From: a virus
Virus record (IMG/VR): IMGVR_UViG_3300042923_000633
Span: 1 to 28,515 of that record
DNA length: 28,515 nt
Reading direction: 5' to 3' (one strand)
This document shows, piece after piece, positions 1 through 7,228 of this stretch (position 1 is the stretch's first letter; each line of letters starts with the position of its first letter). The position numbers and the translations under genes were made by a program. The notes below the pieces were generated by a model. The model was not told the origin of the DNA, did not search any database, and saw only the letters and a list, made by a program, of their open reading frames with translations.

Positions 1-28
1 TAACTAACTAAGAAAAGAGGAATAAGAA

Positions 29-307
29 ATGTTTAAATACGAGGATAAAGAGTTCAGAGCTAATTCTCTATCTCATGCCTATACGAAATTTTTAGATGAA
101 TCTTGGGGATCGCACTACGTTGATTACTTAAAACAAAATAATCTTGAACATGAAAAAATTTATGCGACAGAAGATATTGAGGAAGTTGAAAACCTCGTTG
201 ATGGATACTACAGATTGAAGCAAAAGTTAGAAAATGGTGCTTTTTTTCAAATTGAGGTTTGGGAAAACGGAGATGGGTCGTTTGCTGGACTTGCTCAGGT
301 AGTTTAG
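29..307 (+). CDS. Small phage protein of unknown function
   Basis: A 92-residue protein that I do not recognise. It starts at an ATG about nine bases after an AGAGGA ribosome binding site. It is acidic and rich in aromatic residues, with a Glu/Asp-rich central stretch followed by a predicted helix (YYRLKQKLENG). No signal peptide, membrane segment or cysteine motif is visible. It is the first gene in the window and reads in the same direction as the run of small genes leading to ArpU. It is therefore probably part of the phage middle-gene block, where such accessory proteins are common. Confidence 0.7.
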   Translation: MFKYEDKEFRANSLSHAYTKFLDESWGSHYVDYLKQNNLEHEKIYATEDIEEVENLVDGYYRLKQKLENGAFFQIEVWENGDGSFAGLAQVV

Positions 308-340
308 TCAGCTATCCGACGAAATAGCAGAAAGCGAGGA

Positions 341-685
341 ATGAATGTGAGTTTAGTCTATAACAACAAAAAATTATTTGGTAAGTGTAGCAAGTTCGCA
401 ATTGAAAAAGTTCAGGGCACTAGCCCATTTGTAATGCTAGAAAATTTTGAGCCGAAGCAACCGCAACTCAACGAGAATCAGCAGATTGTGTTGGAGTTTT
501 TGAAGGGAATAGCCGTAAAAACTGACAGTGCTCCAATTGTAACTTTTGCAGATTTCGGATGGCAACACTTTGGTTCAGCATTACCTTCTACCGTTGAGCA
601 AGCTTATCAATCGATGAATGGCAAACAGGATTTAGTAGTTATGAGCGCTTATGTTAATTGGGCTTTGGAACAGGAGGAAGAGTGA
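341..685 (+). CDS. Phage protein of unknown function
   Basis: A 114-residue protein starting at an ATG just behind an AGCGAGGA ribosome binding site. The N-terminal third looks beta-rich. The C-terminal part starts with LNENQQIVLEFLKG and ends in an acidic helix (SAYVNWALEQEEE). This two-part shape resembles small accessory proteins found before the late genes of lactobacillales phages, but I cannot name a family. Its stop codon overlaps the start of the next gene (TGATG at 683-687), so the two are probably translationally coupled. Confidence 0.7.
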   Translation: MNVSLVYNNKKLFGKCSKFAIEKVQGTSPFVMLENFEPKQPQLNENQQIVLEFLKGIAVKTDSAPIVTFADFGWQHFGSALPSTVEQAYQSMNGKQDLVVMSAYVNWALEQEEE

Positions 686-852
686 TGAAAACCTTTGAAC
701 TAACATGCGTTTCTCATGATGGATCAGTAGGAACGATGCAAATTGAAGCTGCCACATCAGAGGATGCTATTGCAGAAATGAACACTTATCCAGCAGTTAA
801 ATACGTTATAGCCTGCCAAGAAGTTAATTCCGCAATCGTCAGCGATAAATGA
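685..852 (+). CDS. 55-residue phage protein of unknown function
   Basis: The reading frame is open from 658, but the likely start is the ATG at 685. It overlaps the previous stop codon and has AGGAGGAAG about five bases upstream. The product starts MKTFELTCVSHDG and is 55 residues long, probably a small beta-beta-alpha fold with an alanine/glutamate-rich helix in the middle. No catalytic motif is visible. It sits in a tightly packed run of small genes and is probably a co-expressed accessory protein. Confidence 0.6.
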   Translation: MKTFELTCVSHDGSVGTMQIEAATSEDAIAEMNTYPAVKYVIACQEVNSAIVSDK

Positions 853-866
853 ACGGAGGTAGGAAA

Positions 867-1199
867 ATGAAATTAACTAAACATGGAGTAGCCACGTTCT
901 ACAAAGATCATGAAGTAGAAAGACGTTGGTATTCATCGAAAGAAGCAGCTGAAAACTCATTAAAACGTAAAAGTAATGATGTGTTCCGAAAGTACATTGG
1001 TACGAAAGTAATAGAAATGTACTGCAATGCATGTGATAAGGATTTGGAACCTGGAGACACATATATTAAGCAGGACGAAGAAACCAGATATTGCGAGAAC
1101 TGTTATGAAGAAAATACAGTTACCTACTATACAGTGGGTGGAGAGCCTGTGGGTGGTGGAGACGATATCGAAGCTTTCGATACTTGGGATCAGGAGTGA
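867..1199 (+). CDS. Small zinc-ribbon phage protein
   Basis: The best start is the ATG at 867, seven bases after ACGGAGGTAGG; an upstream in-frame ATG at 849 overlaps the preceding stop and has no ribosome binding site. The product is 110 residues. Residues 1-45 are basic and helical. The middle has two CxxC knuckles (YCNAC and YCENC) about 20 residues apart, typical of a zinc ribbon that could bind nucleic acid or protein. The C terminus is acidic and glycine-rich. A nucleic-acid or regulatory role is inference from the knuckles only. Confidence 0.7.
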   Translation: MKLTKHGVATFYKDHEVERRWYSSKEAAENSLKRKSNDVFRKYIGTKVIEMYCNACDKDLEPGDTYIKQDEETRYCENCYEENTVTYYTVGGEPVGGGDDIEAFDTWDQE

Positions 1200-1214
1200 A
1201 ACAGGAGGGATAAG

Positions 1215-1724
1215 ATGTTCGGATTAATAAAGAAGAAAAAAGAATATGATTTAGCAGATCAAATTCCCGTAGATAATCTGAAAAAATATGTAGTCCAAGG
1301 ATATGAGAAAGAAAAGGCTTTGGAATTGCAAATTGAACAGAAAGATTCTGAAATCGAAAAACTTCAAAATGATCTGCAGCAATTCGAGGCTTTGAAAGTC
1401 GTACTGGAGAACCAAGAAAAAACAATTGTGGACTTGAATGGGAAGCTATCCAGCATCGATCGTTATAAGTCACGGGTAGAAGACTTAGAATCAAAAAATA
1501 ATACGCTGAGGATCGAAAAAAAGCAATTAGCTGATGAAGTCTACGAGTTAAAAAGACAAGAAAAGAAAATTGCTGAAAGAGTATCGGACAAGGTTTCAAA
1601 GGAAACTACGGCTGCGATTAAACTGAATCTTAAAAAGAAAATATTGGGGATCAAAGGTAACCTCAGCAAAGGTCAGGTCGTTAACTTGATTGATCAAGTC
1701 CAACAGGATGAACAGGAGGGATAA
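1215..1724 (+). CDS. Coiled-coil phage protein
   Basis: A 169-residue protein starting at an ATG behind CAGGAGGGATAAG. Residues about 35-130 form a long, highly charged heptad-like helix (many K, E, L and Q, with segments such as LQNDLQQFEALK and VEDLESKNNTLRIEKK), so a coiled coil is strongly suggested. The last 40 residues are basic (LKKKILGIKGNLSKG). There is no signal peptide or membrane segment. It may be a cytoplasmic scaffold or oligomerising accessory protein, but no specific function can be assigned. The gene is closely followed by the YopX-like gene. Confidence 0.65.
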   Translation: MFGLIKKKKEYDLADQIPVDNLKKYVVQGYEKEKALELQIEQKDSEIEKLQNDLQQFEALKVVLENQEKTIVDLNGKLSSIDRYKSRVEDLESKNNTLRIEKKQLADEVYELKRQEKKIAERVSDKVSKETTAAIKLNLKKKILGIKGNLSKGQVVNLIDQVQQDEQEG

Positions 1725-1725
1725 A

Positions 1726-2160
1726 ATGGTACCAAAATTTAGAGGTAGAAATATTGAAACAGGGGAATGGGTGTACGGGCATCTATTTCACTTTGATAAT
1801 GGTCGACATTTCATCAGCCCAACAGGAACTGATGTTGTAGGAGGATATGGAGGAGCACCAGCTAAGTATAGACTAGAAAGTTTAATTTGCTTTGAAATCA
1901 ATCCGAAAACGCTTGGTCAGTCCACTGGTTTGGAAGACAAGAACGGCGCGGAAGTTTTTCAAGGGGATATTGTTAAATGCACCAGAGGCTGCCCTCATGA
2001 GGTGGTTTGGCTACAGGAATATGCAGGCATGTATGTTGGTGGAATGCCCGCATGGTATCTTTCAGGGCTAAGTGAAGGATATGCGTGGACTGGCGAAGAG
2101 GAAGTTATCGGAAACATCTATGATAACCCGGAACTGGTGGAGCAAGACGATGAAACATAG
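1726..2160 (+). CDS. YopX-like phage protein
   Basis: The true start is the ATG at 1726, preceded by ACAGGAGGGAT; the frame is open further upstream but would overlap the previous gene heavily. The 144-residue product opens with KFRGRNIETGEWVYGHL. It then has the segments IGPxT-like (ISPTGTDV), TLGQSTGLEDKNG and VFQGDIVKC, and ends with VIGNIYDNPEL. These are the hallmarks of the YopX family of small phage proteins, named after Bacillus phage SPbeta YopX. The molecular function of that family is not established. Its position ahead of the late regulator is usual for YopX genes in Gram-positive prophages. Confidence 0.85.
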   Translation: MVPKFRGRNIETGEWVYGHLFHFDNGRHFISPTGTDVVGGYGGAPAKYRLESLICFEINPKTLGQSTGLEDKNGAEVFQGDIVKCTRGCPHEVVWLQEYAGMYVGGMPAWYLSGLSEGYAWTGEEEVIGNIYDNPELVEQDDET

Positions 2161-2338
2161 TCACTCAATCATCATAATACTGCTAACGATCGCTGGCTTG
2201 AGTTGGCTATCCTATACAATAATGGACCAGCAAAAGCAGATCGTGAAGCTAGAACAGCAACTGCAGCATGAGCAACTAAAATACAAAATGCTCTATCGTG
2301 ATCCAGTAGTTAGAGATGCGATTGAGAGTGGAGGGTAA
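2150..2338 (+). CDS. Small single-pass membrane protein
   Basis: The best start is the ATG at 2150, which overlaps the end of the YopX-like gene by 11 bases. The 62-residue product has a short N terminus with two histidines. A hydrophobic segment at about residues 6-25 (HSIIIILLTIAGLSWLSYTI) is followed by a charged Q/K/E-rich helix. The shape is that of a signal-anchored protein with a coiled-coil tail. Small membrane proteins like this occur in the middle genes of many temperate phages. A link to lysis is possible but unsupported, since a clear holin lies downstream at 23941. Confidence 0.6.
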   Translation: MKHSHSIIIILLTIAGLSWLSYTIMDQQKQIVKLEQQLQHEQLKYKMLYRDPVVRDAIESGG

Positions 2339-2341
2339 GGT

Positions 2342-2608
2342 ATGGAATTTATGATCACCTTAATATTAGTGATAGTTCTCGGATACATTCTTTATCGATT
2401 TGAGGTATATATCTATAAAAAGGGTATATCAAAAGGCTTCGAAGTGGCGATTGAATCTTTAGAAGAGATTGAAAGTTACGCTGAGCATTTACTGGATGAA
2501 CAAGAGCCAGAAAGTTATCGATTTTATTATGCTAAAGGAACCCACGATGCTATCGAACAAGTAAGAGGGATAGTAACAAACTTTAAGAAATATTTGGAGG
2601 GTAAGTGA
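2342..2608 (+). CDS. Small membrane-anchored phage protein
   Basis: An 88-residue protein whose ATG lies four bases after the previous stop, behind GGAGGGTAAGGT. Residues 1-22 are strongly hydrophobic (MITLILVIVLGYILYRF) and probably form a membrane anchor. They are followed by a soluble, acidic helical part that ends in a helix rich in Ile, Val and Lys. With the preceding gene it makes a pair of adjacent small membrane proteins. I cannot name a family, and no catalytic residues are apparent. Confidence 0.6.
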   Translation: MEFMITLILVIVLGYILYRFEVYIYKKGISKGFEVAIESLEEIESYAEHLLDEQEPESYRFYYAKGTHDAIEQVRGIVTNFKKYLEGK

Positions 2609-3127
2609 TTGGAAATTAATGTGCATGAATTATCAGATAAGCAATTGGATGAATTAGCGCTAAAAATTCGTAAAGGAATTCAAAAAGACAGGGAATATGA
2701 GAAAAAGCAGTTCAAGAAAAGAGCTTTTCACAATGCAAGGTTGCTGATGAATAACTACCACAAGTTGAAAGCCCATAGTGAAGCCATTGAGGAGCATGTA
2801 GAAGAAGTACAAGGCACGTTTTGGGAGCATAAGTGGTTAAACCTTGATTTGTTGATGCAGAATAAAGCGAAATCTGTGAAGCTCATGAAACATGTAGATA
2901 TATGCATAGAAGCTTATAAAGAAATTTGCCTTTCGACAGGTAAGCCAGAAGACAAGCGCAAGTGGCGAATTATTAACAAAAAGTTCATTGAGCGTCCATT
3001 GTTGAATGATGACAAATTGGCAGAGCAATTACATGTTGATCGTTCTACTATTAGTCGCAACTGCAAAGAAGCACTTGAAGATTTATCTGTAGTGCTGTTT
3101 GGTATCGACATGATTAACGATTGGTAA
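2609..3127 (+). CDS. ArpU-family late gene transcription regulator
   Basis: This 172-residue protein starts at TTG 2609, seven bases after TGGAGGGTAAG. It has a helical N-terminal half. Its C-terminal region (DDKLAEQLHVDRSTISRNCKEAL) is a clear helix-turn-helix like a sigma region 4 or ArpU/RinA-type domain. ArpU-family proteins sit at the end of the early/middle block of Gram-positive phages and control late transcription; the name comes from Enterococcus hirae. The position here, directly in front of a putative late promoter and the terminase genes, fits that role. I infer that it acts on the repeat-containing promoter at about 3132-3176. Confidence 0.85.
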   Translation: MEINVHELSDKQLDELALKIRKGIQKDREYEKKQFKKRAFHNARLLMNNYHKLKAHSEAIEEHVEEVQGTFWEHKWLNLDLLMQNKAKSVKLMKHVDICIEAYKEICLSTGKPEDKRKWRIINKKFIERPLLNDDKLAEQLHVDRSTISRNCKEALEDLSVVLFGIDMINDW

Positions 3128-3131
3128 TTCG

Positions 3132-3176
3132 ATGCACAAAACATGCACACACATGCAACAAATCCAGTGATAAAAT
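3132..3176 (+). promoter_or_regulatory. Putative late promoter with phased ATGCA activator sites
   Basis: Three ATGCA motifs lie at 3132-3136, 3143-3147 and 3153-3157, 11 and 10 bases apart, so they fall on one face of the helix. Fourteen bases after the last comes a strong extended -10 (TGA TAAAAT, 3168-3176). The place where a -35 box should be (about 3148-3153) has no good match to TTGACA. That is the layout of an activator-dependent promoter, and ArpU is encoded directly upstream. ArpU binding is inference. Confidence 0.55.
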
Positions 3177-3193
3177 AGTAGTATAGAAATTTG

Positions 3194-3270
3194 TAAATAA
3201 CAGGGCGCGCTCCTTTATGATCAGTTGGCAGACCTACTTTCGTGATTCTCCTTTTAGCGCCCTGTATTTA
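3194..3270 (+). ncRNA. Long stem-loop upstream of the tRNA
   Basis: The arms 3194-3208 and 3257-3270 pair over 14 bp (TAAATA + CAGGGCGC against GCGCCCTG + TATTTA), with one bulged A at 3200 and a loop of about 48 bases. No ORF or T-tract is present, so this is not an ordinary terminator. It could be the 5' part of a structured late leader RNA, a packaging (cos or pac) element, or a processing signal for the downstream tRNA. The structure is seen directly; the function is unknown. Confidence 0.4.
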
Positions 3271-3271
3271 A

Positions 3272-3345
3272 TTAAGACGGCACCCAAAAATTTAAAATGA
3301 ATGGAGTTGAACACACTCCTTATCTTCATTCGCTAGCCGTCTTAA
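3272..3345 (+). ncRNA. Nested stem-loop abutting the tRNA 5' end
   Basis: A perfect 10-bp helix (TTAAGACGGC at 3272-3281, GCCGTCTTAA at 3336-3345) encloses a 6-bp helix (AATGAA/TTCATT) and a 5-bp helix (GGAGT/ACTCC, loop at 3308-3314). The outer arm ends two bases before the tRNA. This may guide RNase cleavage at the tRNA 5' end, or be a small phage RNA in its own right. As DNA it could also form part of the packaging site next to terS. Confidence 0.4.
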
Positions 3346-3347
3346 GA

Positions 3348-3421
3348 CAGGAATTGGCTCAGTTTGGTAGAGCGCTACTTTTGGGCAGTAGAGGTCGTAG
3401 GTTCAAATCCTACATTCCTGA
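3348..3421 (+). tRNA. tRNA-Pro (anticodon UGG)
   Basis: A full cloverleaf folds by eye. The acceptor stem is CAGGAAT/ATTCCTG (7 bp), the D arm GCTC/GAGC, and the anticodon stem CTACT/AGTAG with loop TTTGGGC, giving anticodon TGG at 3382-3384. The T arm is GTAGG/CCTAC with loop TTCAAAT. The C1-G72 pair, A73 discriminator and G37 are the usual identity features of bacterial tRNA-Pro. No CCA is encoded. It lies between the late promoter and the terminase genes, so it should be made with late mRNA and processed from it. Confidence 0.93.
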
Positions 3422-3491
3422 TTGGGAGTTGTCGGTTAGATTACTCACATGATCTTTGATACTTCCTACTAAAGTATAGATGAAAAGAAAG

Positions 3492-3516
3492 CGGTCCTGT
3501 TATGGGCCGTTTTTTT
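3492..3516 (+). terminator. Intrinsic terminator between tRNA and terS
   Basis: A stem CGGTCC/GGGCCG (one G-U pair, loop TGTTAT) is followed by seven T residues at 3510-3516. It lies 70 bases after the tRNA and ahead of the terS ribosome binding site. It should therefore limit late readthrough or release the tRNA transcript. If the only late promoter is at about 3170, expression of the packaging genes needs leakage or antitermination. Confidence 0.7.
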
Positions 3517-3550
3517 GTGGTTAAAACATTACGAAGGCGGTGGCGTTGAT

Positions 3551-4339
3551 GTGCAGAAATGGGAGCTAGCATACATAGATTATCAAAACGGCATGAAGTA
3601 CAAAGACATAGCCGCTAAACATGATGTATCTATCAATACAGTTAAGTCTTGGAAGTCTAGGAAGTGGAATGCACCCCCTGAAAAAAAGGGTGCAACCAAA
3701 AAAGAAAAGGTTGCACACAAAAAAGAGGTGCAACCAGTAATAGATAATAATGATCTGACAGAGCAGCAAAAACTGTTTTGTCTTTATTATCTACAAAGCT
3801 TCAATGCTACTAAGGCATATCAGCAAGCTTATGGATGCGATTATAATTCCGCTAGGTCGAACAGCATAAGATTGATAGCAAAAGATAGCATAAAGGTCGA
3901 GTTAAGAAGGCTGAAGGCGGAATTGCAGCAAGATGTCTTTCTTGATGTAAAAGATCTGATAAGAGAATACGCAAAGCAGGCGTTTGCTGATATCACTGAT
4001 TTCGTTGAGTTCTCATCAACAGAACACAAACTATATGAGTATGATGATGCTGGTGAGAAGCGAGAGGTGTTGAACGAGTTCACTGGGGAGTTAGAAACGT
4101 ACAAATCATCACAGGTTTCGTTAAAAAACAGTGAAAAAGTTGATGGCACACTCATCCAAGAAGTTAAAAAGGGGAAAGACGGAGTTTCTGTCAAACTCTA
4201 TGACAAGCAAAAAGCTATGTCTGAATTAATGAAGTATTTGCAGCCTAGCGAAGATGATAAAAAAGGTGATGGAGTCAAAGATTGGAAACAAGCAGTAATC
4301 GAAGCGGCAAATAAACGGGCGGTGAGCGAAAATGAATAA
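3551..4339 (+). CDS. terS: Terminase small subunit
   Basis: The small terminase recognises phage DNA and loads the large subunit for packaging. The N-terminal part has a helix-turn-helix (GMKYKDIAAKHDVSINTVKSW), then a basic lysine-rich linker. The Terminase_2-type core follows (LTEQQKLFCLYYLQSFNATKAYQQAYG), typical of Gram-positive siphophages. I prefer GTG 3551, eight bases after AAGGCGGTGG, giving 262 residues; an in-frame TTG at 3515 lies inside the T-tract of the upstream terminator and is a poor start. The C-terminal end is acidic and overlaps the start of the large subunit gene by eight bases. Confidence 0.93.
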   Translation: MQKWELAYIDYQNGMKYKDIAAKHDVSINTVKSWKSRKWNAPPEKKGATKKEKVAHKKEVQPVIDNNDLTEQQKLFCLYYLQSFNATKAYQQAYGCDYNSARSNSIRLIAKDSIKVELRRLKAELQQDVFLDVKDLIREYAKQAFADITDFVEFSSTEHKLYEYDDAGEKREVLNEFTGELETYKSSQVSLKNSEKVDGTLIQEVKKGKDGVSVKLYDKQKAMSELMKYLQPSEDDKKGDGVKDWKQAVIEAANKRAVSENE

Positions 4340-5747
4340 ATCATTTGTTCCTTTTGCTGATATAGGTGCTGCCATTGAATATTACTATGATAAGCCAGTT
4401 GCATTTTGCGAAGATATATTGCTTTTGGATCCAGATGATTGGCAAGAAAATGTACTGAATGATCTTGCGAAATATTCAAAAGTTTCTGTGCGATCGGGTC
4501 AAGGAGTTGGGAAAACTGCTTTAGAAGCCGGAGCGATTCTTTGGTTTCTTACTTGTAGACCCTACGCTAAAGTGATTGCAACCGCACCGACAATGAAGCA
4601 ATTGTATGATGTTTTATGGGCAGAGGTTGCCAAATGGCTCAACAATAGCTTAATTAAGGACCTGCTGAAATGGACTAAAACTAAGATTTACATGATCGGT
4701 GATTCAGAGCGTTGGTTTGCTACAGCAAGAACGGCGACAAAGCCTGAAAACATGCAAGGGTTCCATGAGGATCACATGTTGATCGTTGTAGATGAAGCAT
4801 CTGGGGTTTCTGATCCAATTATGGAAGCAATCCTCGGTACGTTGTCGGGTTTTGATAACAAACTTTTGCTGTGTGGTAACCCCAATAATATTGAAGGGGT
4901 CTTTTACGATTCTCACAATTCAGACAGAGACAAGTGGCGATGCCATAAGGTCTCTAGTTATGAAAGCAAACGCACCAACAAGGAAAACATCGAAATGATA
5001 CTGAGCAAATATGGCGAAAACAGTGATGTTGCCAGGGTGCGTATTTATGGTGACTTCCCTAAAGGTTCATTAGATTCCTTTATTAGTTTAGAAACAGTTG
5101 AGCTTGCTACTGAACGTCATATAAGTGATTCAGAAATAAAAATGGCGGAAGTAGCACATATAGGAGTCGATGTGGCTCGATATGGCGATGATTCAACTAT
5201 CTTGTTCCCTAGAATATCAAATAAGGCTTTGGATTATGAGAAATACACAAAATGCTCAACGATGGAAACAACTGGCTACGTGATCAAGATGGCCAAAAGA
5301 TTAATTAAAACCTTCCCTCATATAGATAAAGTTCTAATAAAAGTCGATGATACCGGTGTTGGTGGTGGTGTTACTGACAGACTTCAAGAAATTATTGAAG
5401 ACAGCGACTATCCTTTCGAAGTTGAAGGGGTAAATAACGGGTCCTCATCTGAGGATGATTTCTACGACAATCTAGGGACTTATTTATGGGGAACGCTGAA
5501 AGAGCTACTTGAAGAGAATATGACTTCTAGTATTAATGGCGAAGATCCTGTCATTGAATTACCTAACGATAGCTCACTAATCAAAGAACTAAGCACTAGA
5601 AAATTTAAGATGACAAGTCGTAGTCGTATTCGCTTAGAAAGCAAAGAGAATATGAAAAAAAGAAATGTCGGGAGTCCTGATATTGCGGATGCTTTAGCGT
5701 TGGCATTTTATGAGCCCGATAGCAAATACAAATTTATTGAGTATTAG
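4332..5747 (+). CDS. terL: Terminase large subunit
   Basis: The 471-residue ATPase and nuclease motor that packages DNA into proheads. A Walker A motif (SGQGVGKT) lies at residues 55-62 and a Walker B (MLIVVDEAS) in the middle of the ATPase half. The RNase-H-like nuclease half has GVDVARYGDD, then VDDTGVGGGV, then SPDIADALALA, giving the three expected acidic positions. Length is close to the 430-550 residues usual for the family. It overlaps terS and is followed 11 bases later by the portal gene. All key motifs look intact. Confidence 0.97.
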   Translation: MNKSFVPFADIGAAIEYYYDKPVAFCEDILLLDPDDWQENVLNDLAKYSKVSVRSGQGVGKTALEAGAILWFLTCRPYAKVIATAPTMKQLYDVLWAEVAKWLNNSLIKDLLKWTKTKIYMIGDSERWFATARTATKPENMQGFHEDHMLIVVDEASGVSDPIMEAILGTLSGFDNKLLLCGNPNNIEGVFYDSHNSDRDKWRCHKVSSYESKRTNKENIEMILSKYGENSDVARVRIYGDFPKGSLDSFISLETVELATERHISDSEIKMAEVAHIGVDVARYGDDSTILFPRISNKALDYEKYTKCSTMETTGYVIKMAKRLIKTFPHIDKVLIKVDDTGVGGGVTDRLQEIIEDSDYPFEVEGVNNGSSSEDDFYDNLGTYLWGTLKELLEENMTSSINGEDPVIELPNDSSLIKELSTRKFKMTSRSRIRLESKENMKKRNVGSPDIADALALAFYEPDSKYKFIEY

Positions 5748-5758
5748 GAGGTGCTATA

Positions 5759-7228
5759 TTGTTTAATTCGAATTTGACACTGCGGAATTACAAAAGAATC
5801 CGTACTAAGTACTCAACTCAAATCGAAGAGAGGATGTTCGATCCGAATGGTTTTATGGAAGACATGAAGCCATTTTTTGCTGATCGTGAACGAAAATACC
5901 TAGCTTACACAAGTGAGAAAAATGAAATTGATGATAGGCAGCCGCCAAAGACCAAAATCATCAAGGTTAATAATAAAATTCATGCTGGTATGTTCAATGT
6001 AGTTGTTGATCAAGCAGTTAATCATTTTGTTGGGAAACCAGTAAAGCTTGATTATGATGTGACTACTAAACAACGCAATCTATTGCAAAAGATGAAAGAT
6101 CGTCTAGTCGGCAACTTGATAGATAGCCCAACAACGCCTAAGGAGTTTGACGAATTCAATGCAAAAGTAGAATCGATGCGTTTTAATATGCTGAATCCTG
6201 ACACTGCCACATTTCAAGGGGCGTGCGGTGTTGCTTTTCGCCTGATTGAACCTAAAAAAGCGGGCAAATCTTGGGAACTGTGGGCATCCAATATTGAACC
6301 TTGGCGAGCTGAGAAATACGAAAACGGTGCTATTTACATCAAGGAAAAGTATGACCCTTATATCAAGAAATACTATGATGAACTGATCCTGGTCACAAAG
6401 GACAAAATTTACACTTACAATCAGTATGTTGAAACAACTGTTCCGTATTTAACGGCTGCTTTTAAAAAGACAGAAGAAGTATCCAATCCACTTGAGGTAA
6501 TTTATTTATCAGAATTCAAAAACAATACAAATCGCTATTGTGATTTTGAAGTTGCAGAGGAAATTGGGGATGCACTGGATCGAACGTTCTCTGATCAGCA
6601 AAATGAGATTGAACAATTTAAATTGGCATATATGCTGATCACCGGGACCACGTTGGGGGAAAAAGAAGCAACAAAAATGATGGAGTCACTTGGAATCATA
6701 AATCTTAAAGACCCAAATGCTAAAGCTGAATATGTCACAAAAGACTTATTCAAGGATTTCAATGAATTTCATATCGATCTATTGAAAAAACAATTTTACA
6801 CGATTTGTAAAGCCATTGATTTCAACGATGAAGTATTCAAATCTAACAGTTCAGGTGAAGCGCGCAAATGGCAAATCATTACGTTAGAAGCAAAAACGAA
6901 TACAAAGGAGCAATACTTTACTGAAGGTTTGAGAGAATGTTCTGAAACGATTGCTGCGTTCATGAAGCAGATAGAGAAGAACGATATTGATCCAACTAAA
7001 ATTATTTACACGTTCACAAGATCATTACCAACTGACTTGAGTTATCTTTCCGAGTCGTTACCTAAGTTGGCACCGTATGTATCAAAACGTACAATTCAAA
7101 GCCAAATTCCCTTTGTGACAGACGTTGATTATGAAAATGAAATGATTGATGCGGAGAGTGGGGAGAGCTATCCGAGCGGTGAATATCCTGCTAGAAAAGG
7201 CGGTGTAGTCACCGATGACGAAAGTTAG
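5759..7228 (+). CDS. Portal protein, SPP1 gp6-like
   Basis: The 489-residue portal forms the dodecameric ring through which DNA enters and leaves the head. The N-terminal half (KVNNKIHAGMFNVVVDQAVN, then FVGKPVKLDYD) and the position between TerL and the SPP1 gp7-like protein are typical of the Phage_prot_Gp6 family. Translation starts at TTG 5759, behind TTAGGAGGTG, with no better start nearby. The C terminus (ESYPSGEYPARKGG) is a flexible acidic tail, and the gene ends inside the start of the next one, so the two are coupled. Confidence 0.95.
   Translation: MFNSNLTLRNYKRIRTKYSTQIEERMFDPNGFMEDMKPFFADRERKYLAYTSEKNEIDDRQPPKTKIIKVNNKIHAGMFNVVVDQAVNHFVGKPVKLDYDVTTKQRNLLQKMKDRLVGNLIDSPTTPKEFDEFNAKVESMRFNMLNPDTATFQGACGVAFRLIEPKKAGKSWELWASNIEPWRAEKYENGAIYIKEKYDPYIKKYYDELILVTKDKIYTYNQYVETTVPYLTAAFKKTEEVSNPLEVIYLSEFKNNTNRYCDFEVAEEIGDALDRTFSDQQNEIEQFKLAYMLITGTTLGEKEATKMMESLGIINLKDPNAKAEYVTKDLFKDFNEFHIDLLKKQFYTICKAIDFNDEVFKSNSSGEARKWQIITLEAKTNTKEQYFTEGLRECSETIAAFMKQIEKNDIDPTKIIYTFTRSLPTDLSYLSESLPKLAPYVSKRTIQSQIPFVTDVDYENEMIDAESGESYPSGEYPARKGGVVTDDES

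Noticed and set aside
1120-1599. 159-residue ORF on the - strand
   Set aside because: It lies opposite the coiled-coil gene, with no ribosome binding site, and would collide with well-spaced + strand genes.
2150-2608. The two small membrane proteins as a holin pair
   Set aside because: They lie far from the endolysin, in the middle-gene block, and a typical holin is found at 23941.
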